Positions 38,202 to 49,429 of a stretch of DNA of 64,000 nucleotides are shown piece by piece. Origin of the DNA: Mycoplasma sp. SG1 (GTDB lineage Bacteria; Bacillota_I; Bacilli_A; Mycoplasmatales; SG1); NCBI RefSeq assembly GCF_023612375.1, contig NZ_CP076852.1, forward strand, positions 453,475-517,474. Direction: 5' to 3'. Position numbers and translations under genes: made by a program. Position 1 is the stretch's first letter; each line of letters starts with the position of its first letter. The notes under the pieces are model-generated. The model was not told where the DNA came from and searched no databases. It saw nothing but the letters and a program-made list of their open reading frames with translations.

Positions 38202-39542
38202 TAAATGATTCCATTAAAAGTTTGTATATAAGTTTTAAATTTAGCTAATTGATTGAAACTTATTTTGTTATCTAAAATATTTAAAAGTTCTAAAATATTA
38301 TTTAAATTATTTTTTATGAATTGGATTGTTTTTAACCCATCATAGTTTTGATCAATTAATAAAGAAAAATTTATATCTTTGGTGTCGATATTAATCTCTT
38401 TTAACAAACTAGAAACAACAAGCGAAAAAGCAAAAAATAATTTTAAAGGAGAAAAATTTTCTATAACAAAAATTTTTTTTTGAACATCTTGTAAAATAAA
38501 AAGTTTTCAGTTGGTTTTCTGAAAATTTATTTTTTAATAATTTAATAATTTCTTCTTCTGTCTTGGTGTTGAAAAAATCTAAATTAATAAAAAAATAATC
38601 ATAAACGCCGTGGTATTCTAATTTATAATTTTTAAAAAGTCAAGATGAAATTAACTTAGTTTCTTTAGATTTATCTAAAAGACTATTATTTAAATACACT
38701 AAACCATCATTTTGTTTTATAAATTCTAAATGAATTGGATTGTTATTGTAATTTATAGTTAAATGTTTTTTAAATTTAAGTATTTTGTAATCTATGATTT
38801 TTATCTCATTAAAATTAGTTTCTAAAATCGATTTTAAATAATTATCTGTTAAAGTTTCAAAGTTAAAAACTAATGAATTTTTAACTCCTATTGTTTCGCT
38901 GTAGGCTTTGTTTAAATGAGCTTCATTTGCTAATTTATCTGTTAAATTTAAGAAATTATTATCGCTGTGGCCTTTAATTTTTAAAAAATCAATTTGTGAA
39001 TCATTATTAAAGTTTTGTTTGAATAGGTCTTGATACATTTTTATCATCGGATTGTTAGATTTTCAGGTTTTACAAAATTCACTTATCCCGATATAGTCAT
39101 GACAAATTAAAGTCTTTTTAGAATTTAAGAGCAATGAGTATTTCATCGCAAACACAGCGGCCATCAATTCTCCTGCTACATTATTATGTTTTGAAAAAAA
39201 TTTATGTAAAAATTTTTTTTTGATTGTTATTTTTGTTAACTGATTGTTAAATGAATTTGTTAATATTAAAATTCCTGCTGTGAAAGACTTTGTCAATTTA
39301 TTAAAGCTGCCGTCAATAAAAAATACTAGGTCATATTTTTCTAATCTTTTTTTGATATCATCAATTGTTTGAACAGATAAAGGGCTAGTATTTAAATAAT
39401 TATTAATTGAATCTTCTGCTTCTTTTATTGTTTTAAATGATTTATAAATTGCGTTAGGGTAACCGTTAACTTGATCAAAACACTCTTTTCAAGAATTATA
39501 AATTCCCGTTTTTTTCCCAACGTAAACAACATAATATTTCAT
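38201..39542 (-). CDS. rnhA: RNase H family protein with viroplasmin-like N-terminus, frameshifted near 38500
   Basis: Degrades RNA in RNA-DNA hybrids. Residues 1-45 (MKYYVVYVGKKTGIY...) form a viroplasmin-like hybrid-binding module. The RNase H domain at about 75-215 has FIDGSF, AGELMA, CHDYIG and LTDKLANEA, which supply the acidic catalytic residues. About 230 further residues of unknown family follow. The first frame runs on as unlikely sequence to TAG 38409. A second frame, open from 38533, carries the convincing continuation LFILQDVQKK...FNGII, ending at TAA 38201. Removing one base in a short A run (coding GAAAAC, about 38500) restores a 446-codon gene, whose stop overlaps the next start. 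This could be a true mutation, a +1 event or a sequencing error. Confidence 0.75.
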
Positions 39543-39551
39543 AAAGATATT

Positions 39552-40187
39552 TTAATCAATTCTGTATTGATTATTTTTAAAAATATCTATTAATCTTATA
39601 GTTGGAATATATAAAACGATGTTAAATGTAAAAAATCCTATAATTCCAAAAAAATTAGATAAAAAACCATATCCTCATTTATCTAGACCTCCACGATTAC
39701 CAGGCAAGGCGAAAAAATATAAAGCGCCAGCGACTGAACGTGATATATAAATAGCAACAAAAGAAGCAATAACGACAAATTCTGTAAAAAAAAGTTTTTT
39801 AAAAACGGATAGTTCTGTGAAATTACGATATTTTTGCGCTTCTTTTCTACTAAAAAGTCAAACTATACTAATAAATAATCAAACAAAAAACATTGGAACT
39901 AAATATGGGATAACAAAATCTAAAAAAACTTGTCCAAAGCCAATAATTAAACTTGGTTTTATAAAAATCATTCTTAGTGCAAACGAAAGAATTGAAGCAA
40001 CCGATGCAATTGAAAAAGGTGCTGTAAAAGCAAGAATAAAAATCGGAACAAGGTAAACTTCGAATGCAGAATTAACTAGGAAACTTGGAGATCAAAAAAA
40101 TTGAACCATCGATATAACAAGAACTGTTGTTATCATCATAGAGCAATAAGCTATATATTGATTGGTTCACATTCTTTTTTTATTCAT
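39552..40187 (-). CDS. ThiT-like ECF transporter S component 2
   Basis: 211 aa with about six membrane segments. Its FGQVFLDFVIPYLVP stretch corresponds to PVQVILDYNLPYIIP in the downstream paralogue, so the two genes are related, but it has drifted further from the ThiT consensus. It is probably a vitamin or precursor S-component. The RNase H gene begins 9 bp after its stop. Two S components around an RNase H gene suggest a read-through operon rather than shared function. Confidence 0.65.
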
Positions 40188-40269
40188 ATTTATTAAAAAT
40201 TTTAAGAAGGTAAAATATTGGTATTAAGTTTTTCTACTTTCTAAAATGAAAATACAACTTAACAAATTT

Positions 40270-42438
40270 TTAGGTTAATTCTATTTTATTAGAACTGCTT
40301 GATGGGTTTATTTTTTTGATATTTTTAGGTTTTGGAACAACTTTACTAGCCTTTTTATCATTATTGTCTTTAGAAGCGGTTTTTTTAGCAGTTTCTTTTT
40401 TGGTTTTTGGATCAACGACTTTTTTCTGATCTTCTGATTTTTTACTATCTACTTTTTGGTTAGCAGGAGGTTTATTTTCTTTAGGATCAGGATCATTTGG
40501 TTGTAAAAACTTTTTGAAAAAATCATCAAGTTTGGCATAGTTAGGGAAACATTCACGCATTAAGCGCATAAATTTAAATGCTCCGCCTTTACAACGCATA
40601 TTATTAGTGAATATTTGTTTTAAAAATCCTGATTGCCCCTTAACAATTTTCTTTAAAGCATTCGTTGTCGTGTAAACAAAAAATGGTAAACGAGAAGCTT
40701 CTTCATAAGTAATTGAGCGTAATGTTATTTTTGATTCACCTATCCCCATTTGAACTGAGTAAACGTTATCAAAAAATCAACCAATTTGAATTGTAGTTCA
40801 ACGATCATTTAAAGGGGCGTAAGCGTATGATAAAAGTTTTAAGATGTCAGTTCCTGATAATGAGTCAATTAAAGCATACATTTGCCGTTTTTTTATTTTT
40901 ACTTCAACAGCGTTTGATGCCCTTAAAGCTGAATAAATTGAAAATCATGGATTGATTCCAGGAAGCCCAGATTTTGATGCAACCAAAAGATTTTTATAAG
41001 GTGTAGAAAAATAATGATCAATTCAAGGATTATATCCTTCTACTTTCATTCCATAACCGCCATTTAAAGTATTGTCAGTTAAAGCTGCTTGATCTTGGTG
41101 GAGATAAACTTTCATAAAATAAAAATGACCAGCTGTTTTTGGTCAAAATTGATTTAATCGATTAATTATAATATTTTGAATTTTTTCTCTTCTTTCATCT
41201 AATTTTTTTGGATCATCAAATTCATATTTACTGAAATTATCAACAAAGGAAATATTTAACGAACAAGTTTTATTAGAATGTCCTGGATATAACAAACCAT
41301 GATTAATAATTTTTAATGGTACATGTTCATAATCATTGTTTAATGTAGCATGATAAGCTTGATCATCATCTAAACTATGTTCATTTAATATAACTATTTC
41401 ATGTGTAAGCATGATAGTTCGAAAATTTTTTGTAATCCCAGCACAAACAGAAACCTTATAATTTTTAAATTTAAACTTATTAATCGTATTTGTATATGTT
41501 TTATAACTTTCTGAGTTATCACTAATTAAATACTGAAATGTATCATATAAAGGAGCGGATAAAACATATTTTCGAACTTTTAAAGTTTTATTTAAAGTTG
41601 AAATTTTTGTAATATAATCATCATTTACTTTCAAAGAAGTGATGGGAGATGATTTTATAATCAAATCTTTGTTCTTTGAATTAGATTGAATGTAACGAGC
41701 TAAAACACCGACTAGTTCTTTTGAACCTGAACTTAAATAATGTAAACCTCCAATAATATAATCAGCTAAAAATATAGCAAAGGTAAAAGGGTCTAATTTG
41801 CTTAGAGGAATCCCAAACTCCATTCACATCCAATCAAAATTCAGCATTAGATTACGATCATATCTAGTGTAATGTTCTAAAAATAACTTAGCATTTTTAA
41901 ATTTTTTTAAAGTTTCAAAAAAATAAAAATTATCATCAAAACCCTTTTTAAGGATTTGAAATAAATCATTTAATCTTAATTCTATTAAAGGATATTTTTT
42001 CTTTAATGATGTTAATAATTGTTTGGAATTATTATTTAAAGTAAATTCTTGGAGTTTATTTTTAATAAAAGCGGAATGTTTAAGATTGATAATATTAAAT
42101 TTATTGTATACCCCGATTTCTTTTAAAACCCTAGATAGCAAAGAATGACTATGTAAAGAGAGCCCCTCGAAATTATCAAAATGAAAGAAACCGTCTCGTG
42201 AAATATTTTTATCAAATGTTATCCAACTATTTGCTAATTGTTTCTGTTTTTCTACGACCCCAGTTTTAATTGCTTTTGCATTTAAAATTGATGCAGTCAA
42301 AATACCAGTAAAACCCCCACCAAGAACAAATATTTTTGGTTTTGATTTTAATCATCTTTTATCTTCTTTCGCTCTTTGCTTATTTTCTATATCGCTTTGA
42401 TATATTTCATCTTTTTTGGGTCTAATACGTTGTCTCAT
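40270..42438 (-). CDS. FAD/NAD(P)-dependent oxidoreductase with Lys-rich tail
   Basis: 722 aa. After a basic leader, KIFVLGGGFTGILTA (residues about 39-53) is a dinucleotide-binding Rossmann motif of the amine-oxidase / phytoene-desaturase / UDP-galactopyranose-mutase superfamily. The downstream Glu (VVEK) and a C-terminal FAD-closing segment (SGLPGINPWFSIYSALRASNA) agree with that fold. Residues about 625-722 are a Lys/Pro/Asp low-complexity tail. No membrane segment is obvious. The substrate is unknown. It sits 126 bp behind nrdF, but no direct functional link is proven. Many TGA=Trp codons occur. Confidence 0.7.
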
Positions 42439-42564
42439 AATTTAAAAAGTAATTAAAAAATAATAAAATAGTTTATACATTTAATTTATTATAAGAGTTT
42501 TTGATCTAAGTAAGATAAAACCAGGCGAAAAAATAATAAAATCTATTCAATATTTTAATAATTG

Positions 42565-43563
42565 TTAAAGTTCAAAAGTTTCATCATCATCAAGTTCTAC
42601 AGGTGTCGTTGATTTGAAATATGTATTCCCTTTTGTAGAAAAGAAATCATGCTGAATTGTTATGTTTTTCATATATTTTTCAACAATTGGATCTATTACT
42701 TGATTTTCATATGGTTGTGGTTTTTCAAAAATTTTATAAATTCTATTTAAATTATGTTTCATAAAAGCTAAAACTTTATCTACAAGTCCTAACTTTGTAA
42801 ATAGTTTTTTAGTTCATTCTGTTTCAAGGGCAACCAATGTATTAGTGATGTTTTGAAACTCTTTATCGACATATTCTTTATCACTTTCTGATAAAGTTTT
42901 ATAAAGGTTTTTCGCTAAAAGTCCAACAAAAGCGCCATGTAAAATTTCATCACGAATAATTAAAAAAATAATTTCTCCACTTGCAACCATTTTACCATGA
43001 CCTGCTAAATATAAAGGATAAAAAAAACCAGTATAAAAAAGAAAATATTCTAACATACAAGATGCAACCATTGCCAAATAAACGTCTTTTTTGGGTGCAT
43101 TTTTGTTAACGATTGAAATAAAATACTTATCAATTGTTGCAGCTTTTTCTTGAATTAATCTTTCTTTATCTGCATAGTCAAATAATTCATTAATTTCCTT
43201 ATTTGACAAAATTGTCATAAAAATAGTTGAATAAGACTTAGCATGAATATGTTCCATCATATCCATGAATCCAAGTACCGCTTTTTGTTGTAAATTATCA
43301 ATATTTAAAATCAAGCTTGGTAAATTATTACACCCTTGTTGTGTATCTAAAACTGTTAAAAAAACAAGAACTTTTTTATAAACTTCTTTTTCTTCTTCAG
43401 TTAAAGTTATTTTTCAGCATTTTATATCCTTTGAAACTGGAATTTCATCAGGGGTTCACATTTGTGAAATATTTTGTTGATAAAATTTATGGGTAAAATT
43501 ATCATATTCTATATTCCAGTTAACAGCATTAATTATTGAACTTTTGTTTTTTTTTGTTTCCAT
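42565..43563 (-). CDS. nrdF: Class Ib ribonucleotide reductase small subunit NrdF
   Basis: Generates the radical for reduction of ribonucleotides. 332 aa. Metal ligands are all present: Asp in LTVLDTQQG, Glu and His in MMEHIHAKSY (with the radical Tyr), Glu in MLEYFLFY, and Glu and His in RDEILHG. It is therefore a conventional metal-dependent class Ib enzyme and not the metal-free class Ie form described in some Mollicutes. The C-terminal tail LDDDETFEL resembles the peptide that docks to NrdE. nrdE and nrdI are not in the window, so the operon is split. Confidence 0.95.
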
Positions 43564-43582
43564 CTATTTTATTATTCCTCTA

Positions 43583-43846
43583 TTATCCCTCTATTAAAAT
43601 ATCGAAAGAAAGACTTTCTCCGTTTGGAAAGTAATACGCAATTAAAGTTAAAACAACAATTAATATTACCATTATGATGGTATTAAAAATGAAATTTAGT
43701 AAACTACGTTTGTAATCTAAATATTTAACTTTTTCTAATGTGAATCTTATCGTTCAAAATAAAACAGCTAAAATAGATAAAAATAAACAAAACGAAACTA
43801 ATGTTAAAATAACTATTTTTATTATCTCTACAGAAGATGCTTGCAC
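43583..43846 (-). CDS. Small two-helix membrane protein, unknown
   Basis: 87 aa if the GTG at 43846 is the start; no ATG is available between the upstream stop and the first helix. Two hydrophobic helices (about residues 8-30 and 50-68) are separated by a basic loop containing EKVKYLDYKR. SecG has a similar size and topology, but no SecG motif is recognised. It ends 19 bp before nrdF and is probably in the same transcript. Confidence 0.5.
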
Positions 43847-43880
43847 TTTATTGATTTTAGTTTTTTTAATTTTTAAATTA

Positions 43881-43925
43881 TTTTCCTAACCCTTGAATTT
43901 TTTGTTAATTTTAGGGTTAAGAAAA
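43881..43925. other. Inverted repeat between gmk and the small membrane gene
   Basis: TTTTCCTAACCC at 43881-43892 is complementary to GGGTTAAGAAAA at 43914-43925 at 11 of 12 positions, with a 21-nt loop. It could be an attenuator or a weak terminator after gmk, though it lacks a clear U-tract on the minus strand. Confidence 0.45.
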
Positions 43926-43929
43926 TTAA

Positions 43930-44550
43930 TTAACAATTTTTTAAAATAATTTTTTTTACTTCCTTTATGGTTTCTGACAAATTTTGATCTTTGTTATAAA
44001 CAATATAATTATAAAGTTTGTTGTTATATTTTATTAATTCCTCTTTTAAAATATAACTTAAACGTTTTTTAATTATCTCAGGATGATCTAGATTTCTTTT
44101 TTTTAAGCGAGAATCAATTAGTTTACCAATATGCTCAATATCTTCGCTATGATATGGTAAAACCCCAATACTTACAATATATACGGAATTTTGAAAAATT
44201 TTCTTTAAATTTTCAAGTCCTTTATACTCTATTTCTAATAAGACAGTTTTTTTATCAATATTATCAAAAATTTCAGATTTCAAAGTACCATAGTAATTAC
44301 CAAGGTATTCTGTATATTCAATAAATTCATCATTTTTGATTTTTGACTCAAATTCTTCTCTGCTTATAAAATGATATGCCTCATTATTAACTTCGCCATC
44401 TCGAATTGATCTTGAAGTGCAAGAAACAGAATAATGCAAATTTAATTCGCTATCTTTTAATAACTCTTTAACAATTGAATTTTTGCCAACTCCGCTTGGG
44501 CCTGAAATAACAATTAACTTATTATCTTTTTTTCCTTGATTATGAACCAT
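43930..44550 (-). CDS. gmk: Guanylate kinase Gmk
   Basis: ATP-dependent phosphorylation of GMP to GDP. 206 aa. The P-loop is SGPSGVGKNS (residues 16-25). The GMP-binding segment shows SCTSRSIRDGEVN and YHFISREEFE, EYLGNYYGT follows, and the lid Arg residues are in DSRLKKRN. It is the first gene of the long minus-strand block leading to rpoD. Confidence 0.96.
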   Translation of the reverse strand: MVHNQGKKDNKLIVISGPSGVGKNSIVKELLKDSELNLHYSVSCTSRSIRDGEVNNEAYHFISREEFESKIKNDEFIEYTEYLGNYYGTLKSEIFDNIDKKTVLLEIEYKGLENLKKIFQNSVYIVSIGVLPYHSEDIEHIGKLIDSRLKKRNLDHPEIIKKRLSYILKEELIKYNNKLYNYIVYNKDQNLSETIKEVKKIILKNC

Positions 44551-44581
44551 AAATTAAATAAATTAACAAACTTTATCTTAA

Positions 44582-45301
44582 TTATTTGTCATAAACATTT
44601 AATACAGAAAATGCTATTTCTACCATTTTATGATAATTTTTGGCACGACTTGCGGCATCTCATCATGCACCTGATATTAAATTATCTGATACTGTACAAA
44701 TAGAAATTGCTTTTTTATTAAAAGTTCTAGCTAATAAGTAAAGAAAATAAGATTCCATTTCAACCCCATCAGCAACAGCGCTTTGAGATGCTGTTAAACT
44801 TTCTTGAGCATAAAAAACATCACATGAAAATAATGAACCAAAAATAAAATTAGGATCATTTTTGTAATTTTTATGTAAATACTCATATAGATCTGATGAT
44901 GCTTGGATTGATTTTTCTTTTGTATGGTTGAAAACTTCTCCAACATTTGAATTCGTTTTTGAATACTCAGCAACAATCACTTTTCCTGGTTCATGTTCAG
45001 CTTTAAGTCCGCCACATGTTCCAATTCTAACTATACATTTAACGTTGTAAAAATTAAAAAGTTCATAGAAATAAATTCCACAACTTCCAAATCCCATTCC
45101 ATGTCCCATTACTGAGATTTTTTTACCTTTATAATTACCGGTAAAACCAAACATATTTCTTACACTATTAAATTTGTAAACATCTGTTAAAAATTCTTTT
45201 GCAATTTTTTCAGCACGTAGTGGATCACCACACATAAATACTATGTCTGCGATTACTCCCTGTTTATCAACTTCAATATGAGGTGTAGGTATTTTTGCCA
45301 T
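44582..45301 (-). CDS. deoD: Purine-nucleoside phosphorylase DeoD
   Basis: Phosphorolysis of purine (deoxy)nucleosides to base and (deoxy)ribose-1-phosphate. 239 aa, the size of the hexameric bacterial type. Motifs are CGDPLRAEKIA (phosphate site), GHGMGFGS, RIGTCGG, and VADGVEMESYF (ribose-binding Glu region). The C-terminus passes through two TGA=Trp codons and ends at TAA 44582. It works with deoA (56786-58090) in nucleoside salvage. Confidence 0.95.
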
Positions 45302-45546
45302 AAATTATTATTTTTAATTATTTTCTTAAATATATTTTGCCACTTAATTAAATATTATTAATTCTTGTTTTATGAAATGAACAAATTTTTTATTACAATA
45401 TTTATTTTAAGTGTATTTTATTATATAAAATAATATATTAATATTACCTTTAATATAGGTGTAAAGTAATAAATATTTTAAATCAGAAAGATTACAAGAA
45501 GATAAAAGTTATAAATTATTTTAAAATAAATTCTATTTTTTAGAAT
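45302..45546. other. Intergenic region before deoD
   Basis: About 245 bp, very AT-rich. No ORF, tRNA or stable hairpin is recognised. It is expected to hold the deoD promoter, but no convincing -35/-10 pair could be chosen. Confidence 0.4.
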
Positions 45547-45789
45547 TTAACGTTTTTTCCGTTTTAAATTACTAATCTCTTTTCACAACACATTAAAAAC
45601 TGCTATAACATGCGCTATATCTTCATCTGTTAATTTATTAAATCTTCCATAATGATTCATAATTTGCATCATTAAGACAGATTTTATTTGTAAAATGTTT
45701 GCTTTTCTGGTTTGAAATGTATTAAATGCATTCATTAATTCATTCCCAGAATATTGAGGTATTTCGATTGCTTGAACTAATTGTTCCAT
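45547..45789 (-). CDS. Small hypothetical protein (80 aa)
   Basis: 80 aa, soluble and predicted helical, beginning MEQLVQAIEIPQYSG and ending in a basic tail NLKRKKR. One TGA codes for Trp (FNVLWKEI). No family recognised. It lies alone between hrcA and deoD with short AT-rich gaps, and could be a small nucleic-acid-binding protein given its basic tail. Confidence 0.55.
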
Positions 45790-45929
45790 AATTAATTATT
45801 TCTCCATAAATATTATTTTGTGTAATTATTTAAAATTATACAATTATTAATATTAAAAAAATTGCTACCTTTTAGGAATATTATTTAGTTTTAAATATTT
45901 ATCCAATTGATTCTATAAATGGTAATAAA

Positions 45930-47012
45930 TTAATTACCGCGATTTTTAAGATTATCTTTTAGTCATTCTAGAATATAAAAAATATTACTGTAATTTATTC
46001 TTTTTGGTCCGATAAGAACAATTTTTCCTGATTTATTAATTTGCGATGAATTATTATTTTTGGTGTTATAAGTTGTTGAAATTAATGATAAATTTCGAAA
46101 TGCATCTTGATTGATTTCTTTCCCTATTAATATATTAATATCTTTGTCCTTTTCTTTAAATGAAGAAGGCTTAGCTAATTTATTTTGTAAAATTTCTCAA
46201 ATTGAATGATTTTCTAAAACTTTTATCAAATTTTTTAGATTTTCAACTTCATTAAACTGATTAGGCGCAATTAAATTTTCAATTCCATAAACATAATCAT
46301 TAAACAAATTAATGTTAAAAATCTTACATATGCAGCTTTCAAAGAGTTTTTCAAAGTTAATAATTTTTTTGATAAGAATTGGTTTTAATCCTAATAAATA
46401 TTTATTAATTTCAATTAATTTTGTTCCCTTTAATTTTTCATTAATAACAGAAATACATAATTTTAAATCATTTATATTTATCGATTTATCAATTAAAAAA
46501 TTTTTGGTATAGGTTTTCCCGCTATCTGTTACAATAACTGATAAAGAATTAAAATCTTTTAAAAGAAAAAGATCTAAATGGTTTAAAACTTCATTTTCAC
46601 TAGCATCACTGGTTGTATACAAAGATGTGATATTGATTGAATCTGAAATTATCTTACATGAGTTTTCTACCACTTCTTCAATCGTTAAACTTCTATTGTT
46701 AATAACTTTTTTTAAATGTTCTGTTAACTCTTTGATTTCAGCTTCTTTTGGTTCTCTTAAATATTGAACATAGTAATGATATCCTAAATCAGTTGGAACC
46801 CTGCCTGAAGTTTGATTATTTTTAGTAATATAATTTAGCTCCTCAAGTTCAGACATTCGATTTCTAATTGTAGCTGAAGAAATACTTAATCTATAAAAAT
46901 CTTTTAAAACATTACTACTTACAGGTTCATTAAAGTCAATAAAAAAATCAATAATTAACTTTAACAGAAACTTTTGATCTTGATTTAAATTATCTTTTGA
47001 TTGATTGTTCAT
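45930..47012 (-). CDS. hrcA: Heat-inducible transcription repressor HrcA
   Basis: Represses chaperone genes by binding CIRCE. 360 aa. The N-terminal winged helix shows PVSSNVLKDFYRLSISSATIRNRMSELEELNYI and a SGRVPTDLGYHYYV hinge, both diagnostic. ATG 47012 is preferred to an in-frame GTG two codons upstream. It directly follows clpB (13 bp), whose promoter carries a CIRCE-like inverted repeat, so HrcA probably controls its own operon. Confidence 0.95.
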
Positions 47013-47025
47013 AAACACTAATTTT

Positions 47026-49167
47026 TTAACTTAATTTTTCTGTTTTAATATAAAAATTATCATAATTATCTAAATCTAATACCAATTTTTCTGACACTTC
47101 AGGGGTAGGTTTTGAAATCATATGAAGGGCTATTATTGATTCAATATGTCTTTGAATATAACGATTTAAGAGTCTTGCTCCGTATTTATCACTATTTTTA
47201 TAAGTATCATCAACAATTTTATTTAAAGCAGCGATCGTTGAAATTAATTCATAATTTTTCTCTTTTAAACGAAGGTTTAGATCACCTAATTTTTTTCTAG
47301 CTATTTTAGTAATTGCTGTTTTTGTAAGTTTATTAAAGATGATAATTTCATCAATTCGATTAATAAATTCAGGAGAAAAATGTTCTTCAAAAATGATTTT
47401 TCCTTCTTCAATATTTCCTTTTAAAATACTGTTTGTCCCTAAATTTGAAGTCATAATGATAATTGTATTTTTAAAATTAATTGTTTTTTGAAAATTGTCT
47501 GTTAACCTTCCATCATCTAGGATTTGTAATAAAATATTAATAACGTCAGGATGGGCTTTTTCGATTTCATCAAACAAAATAATTGAATACGGACGATGAA
47601 GAATTTTTTCAGTTAATGAACCACCCCTTTCATATCCAATATACCCAGGAGGGGCGCCTATTATTTTACTAATACTATGTTTCTCAGAAAATTCAGACAT
47701 ATCATAACGAATTAAATCATTTTCTGAGTTGAATAAATTTTCTGCTAAAACTTTTGCTAACTCTGTTTTCCCAACTCCCGTTGGCCCTATAAAAGCAAAT
47801 GAACCGTATGGTCTGTTTGGATAATTAATCCCGGCTTGCGCACGTAAAATAACTTGATAAACTAAATCAATTGCATTAGATTGACTGATTATTTGTTTTT
47901 CAAGGTTTTTTTTCAAATTTAAAGTTTTTTGGCGATAACTTTCAGAAATTTTATTAACTGGAATGTTTGCTCATTTTGAAACAATTAATGCAATATCATC
48001 TTTATTAATTGATTCTTTTAAAATTTTTCTTTTTGAAGACTCAATTTCTTGCTCTTTTAATTCTTCTTTTAACTTTGGTAAAATTGAATGTTTGATCTTA
48101 CCAGCTTCTACAAAATTACCAGAATTTAAAAATTTGGTTAAATTTTGTTCATTTTCGATAATTTTTTCTTTCAAAAGATTAATTTTATTTAATAATTCTT
48201 TTTCTTTACCTCAATCTTTATTAAGTGTTTCAACTAAATCTTCTAATTTTTTTAATTCAACTAAATCTTCTTTTACTTTCTTTTTAGATAAAATTGATTT
48301 TTCTTTTTTTAAAGCTTCGACTTCTATCTTTAAATGGGTAATTTTTTGATTAATTTCCTGAATTTCTTCTGGAACTGAAGACATGGAAACCTTAACCTCT
48401 GAACACGCTTCATCGATTAAATCTATTGCCTTATCTGGTAAATAACGATTACTAATATATCTTTGACTTAAATTAACAGCTGCAACTAACGCTTCATCAA
48501 GAATTTTAACTCCATGAAATGTTTCATAGTTAATCTTAATTCCTCTCAAAATAGTCAAAGCTTCTTCCTCTGTAGGTTCTGAAATATTTATCTTTTGAAA
48601 TCTTCTTTCAAGGGCCATATCTTTTAAAAGATACTCACGATAATCATCATATGTACAAGCTCCAATACAATGGATTTCGCCTCTTGCTAAAGCTGGTTTT
48701 AAAATATTAGCAGCATCCATCGCTCCGCCTGTTTTGCCTGCTCCAACTAACATATGCACTTCATCAATAAATAAAATTATTTTGTTATTAGATTCCTTTA
48801 TCGCATTGATAACAGCTTTTAATCTATTTTCAAATTCACCCTGATAACTTGCTCCTGCGATCAATAAACTAACATCTAAAACATAAATTTTTTTATTAAA
48901 TAAAATACTAGGAACCTGCCCCTCTGATATTTTTAAAGCAAGTCCTTCAATGATTGAAGTTTTCCCAACCCCTGGAGAACCGATTAAAATAGGGTTATTT
49001 TTATATTTTCTAGTTAAGACACGAATAATACTTTTTATTTCTGATTCTCGTCCAATAACTTGTTCAAGTTTATTTTTAGCCGCTAAATCATCAAGAAAAT
49101 AGCCAAATTTATCTAAAACTTTCGGGTCTTTTGAATAATCTGTTAGAAAAAGATTTTGTAAGTTCAT
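47026..49167 (-). CDS. clpB: ATP-dependent chaperone ClpB (short form)
   Basis: Disaggregates proteins. 713 aa. The substrate-binding N domain (about 150 aa) is missing, as in other Mycoplasma ClpB. NBD1 has GSPGVGKTS and ILFIDEVHML, and the pore loop lies in SYQGEFE. The middle coiled-coil domain (about residues 245-390) is present, which marks ClpB rather than ClpA or ClpC. NBD2 has GPTGVGKTE, ILFDEIEKAH and the GYIGYERGG pore loop. Heat regulation is indicated by the CIRCE-like element 17 bp upstream. Confidence 0.96.
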
Positions 49168-49183
49168 ATTTTGTTATTTTGTT

Positions 49184-49210
49184 TTAGCAAATAAATCTAT
49201 ATATTGCTAA
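49184..49210 (-). promoter_or_regulatory. CIRCE-like HrcA operator upstream of clpB-hrcA
   Basis: A 9-9-9 inverted repeat, TTAGCAAAT-N9-TATTGCTAA. The outer six or seven bases of each arm match the CIRCE consensus TTAGCACTC-N9-GAGTGCTAA, and the inner bases are degenerate. It lies just downstream of the inferred transcription start and before the clpB ATG, the usual CIRCE position. Confidence 0.75.
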
Positions 49211-49220
49211 TAATAAAAAT

Positions 49221-49250
49221 ATTATATAAAAAAAACTACTATCTTGTTAA
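49221..49250 (-). promoter_or_regulatory. clpB-hrcA promoter
   Basis: On the minus strand, TTAACA (49250-49245) and a perfect TATAAT (49226-49221) are 18 bp apart. The predicted start falls a few bases before the CIRCE-like repeat. Confidence 0.65.
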
Positions 49251-49429
49251 TTTTTTTTAGGCATAATTATTTGTATTTTTTAAATTATATTTTAAGAATG
49301 AAATCATTTGTTACCTTAGCAAAAATGATAATATTTTTTATTATTTTTTGATTAAACAAAATAATAGTAAAATTAAATAATATTTAAAAAAAATTACTTT
49401 TTCCTTTTTTGAATAACACTTTTAAAAAA

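Noticed and set aside
42565..43563. NrdF as a metal-free class Ie radical subunit, as known in some Mollicutes
   Set aside because: All carboxylate and His metal ligands and the radical Tyr are present in the expected motifs, so it is a normal class Ib type.
43583..43846. SecG assignment for the two-helix protein
   Set aside because: Topology fits, but no SecG-specific motif is visible and the start codon is uncertain.
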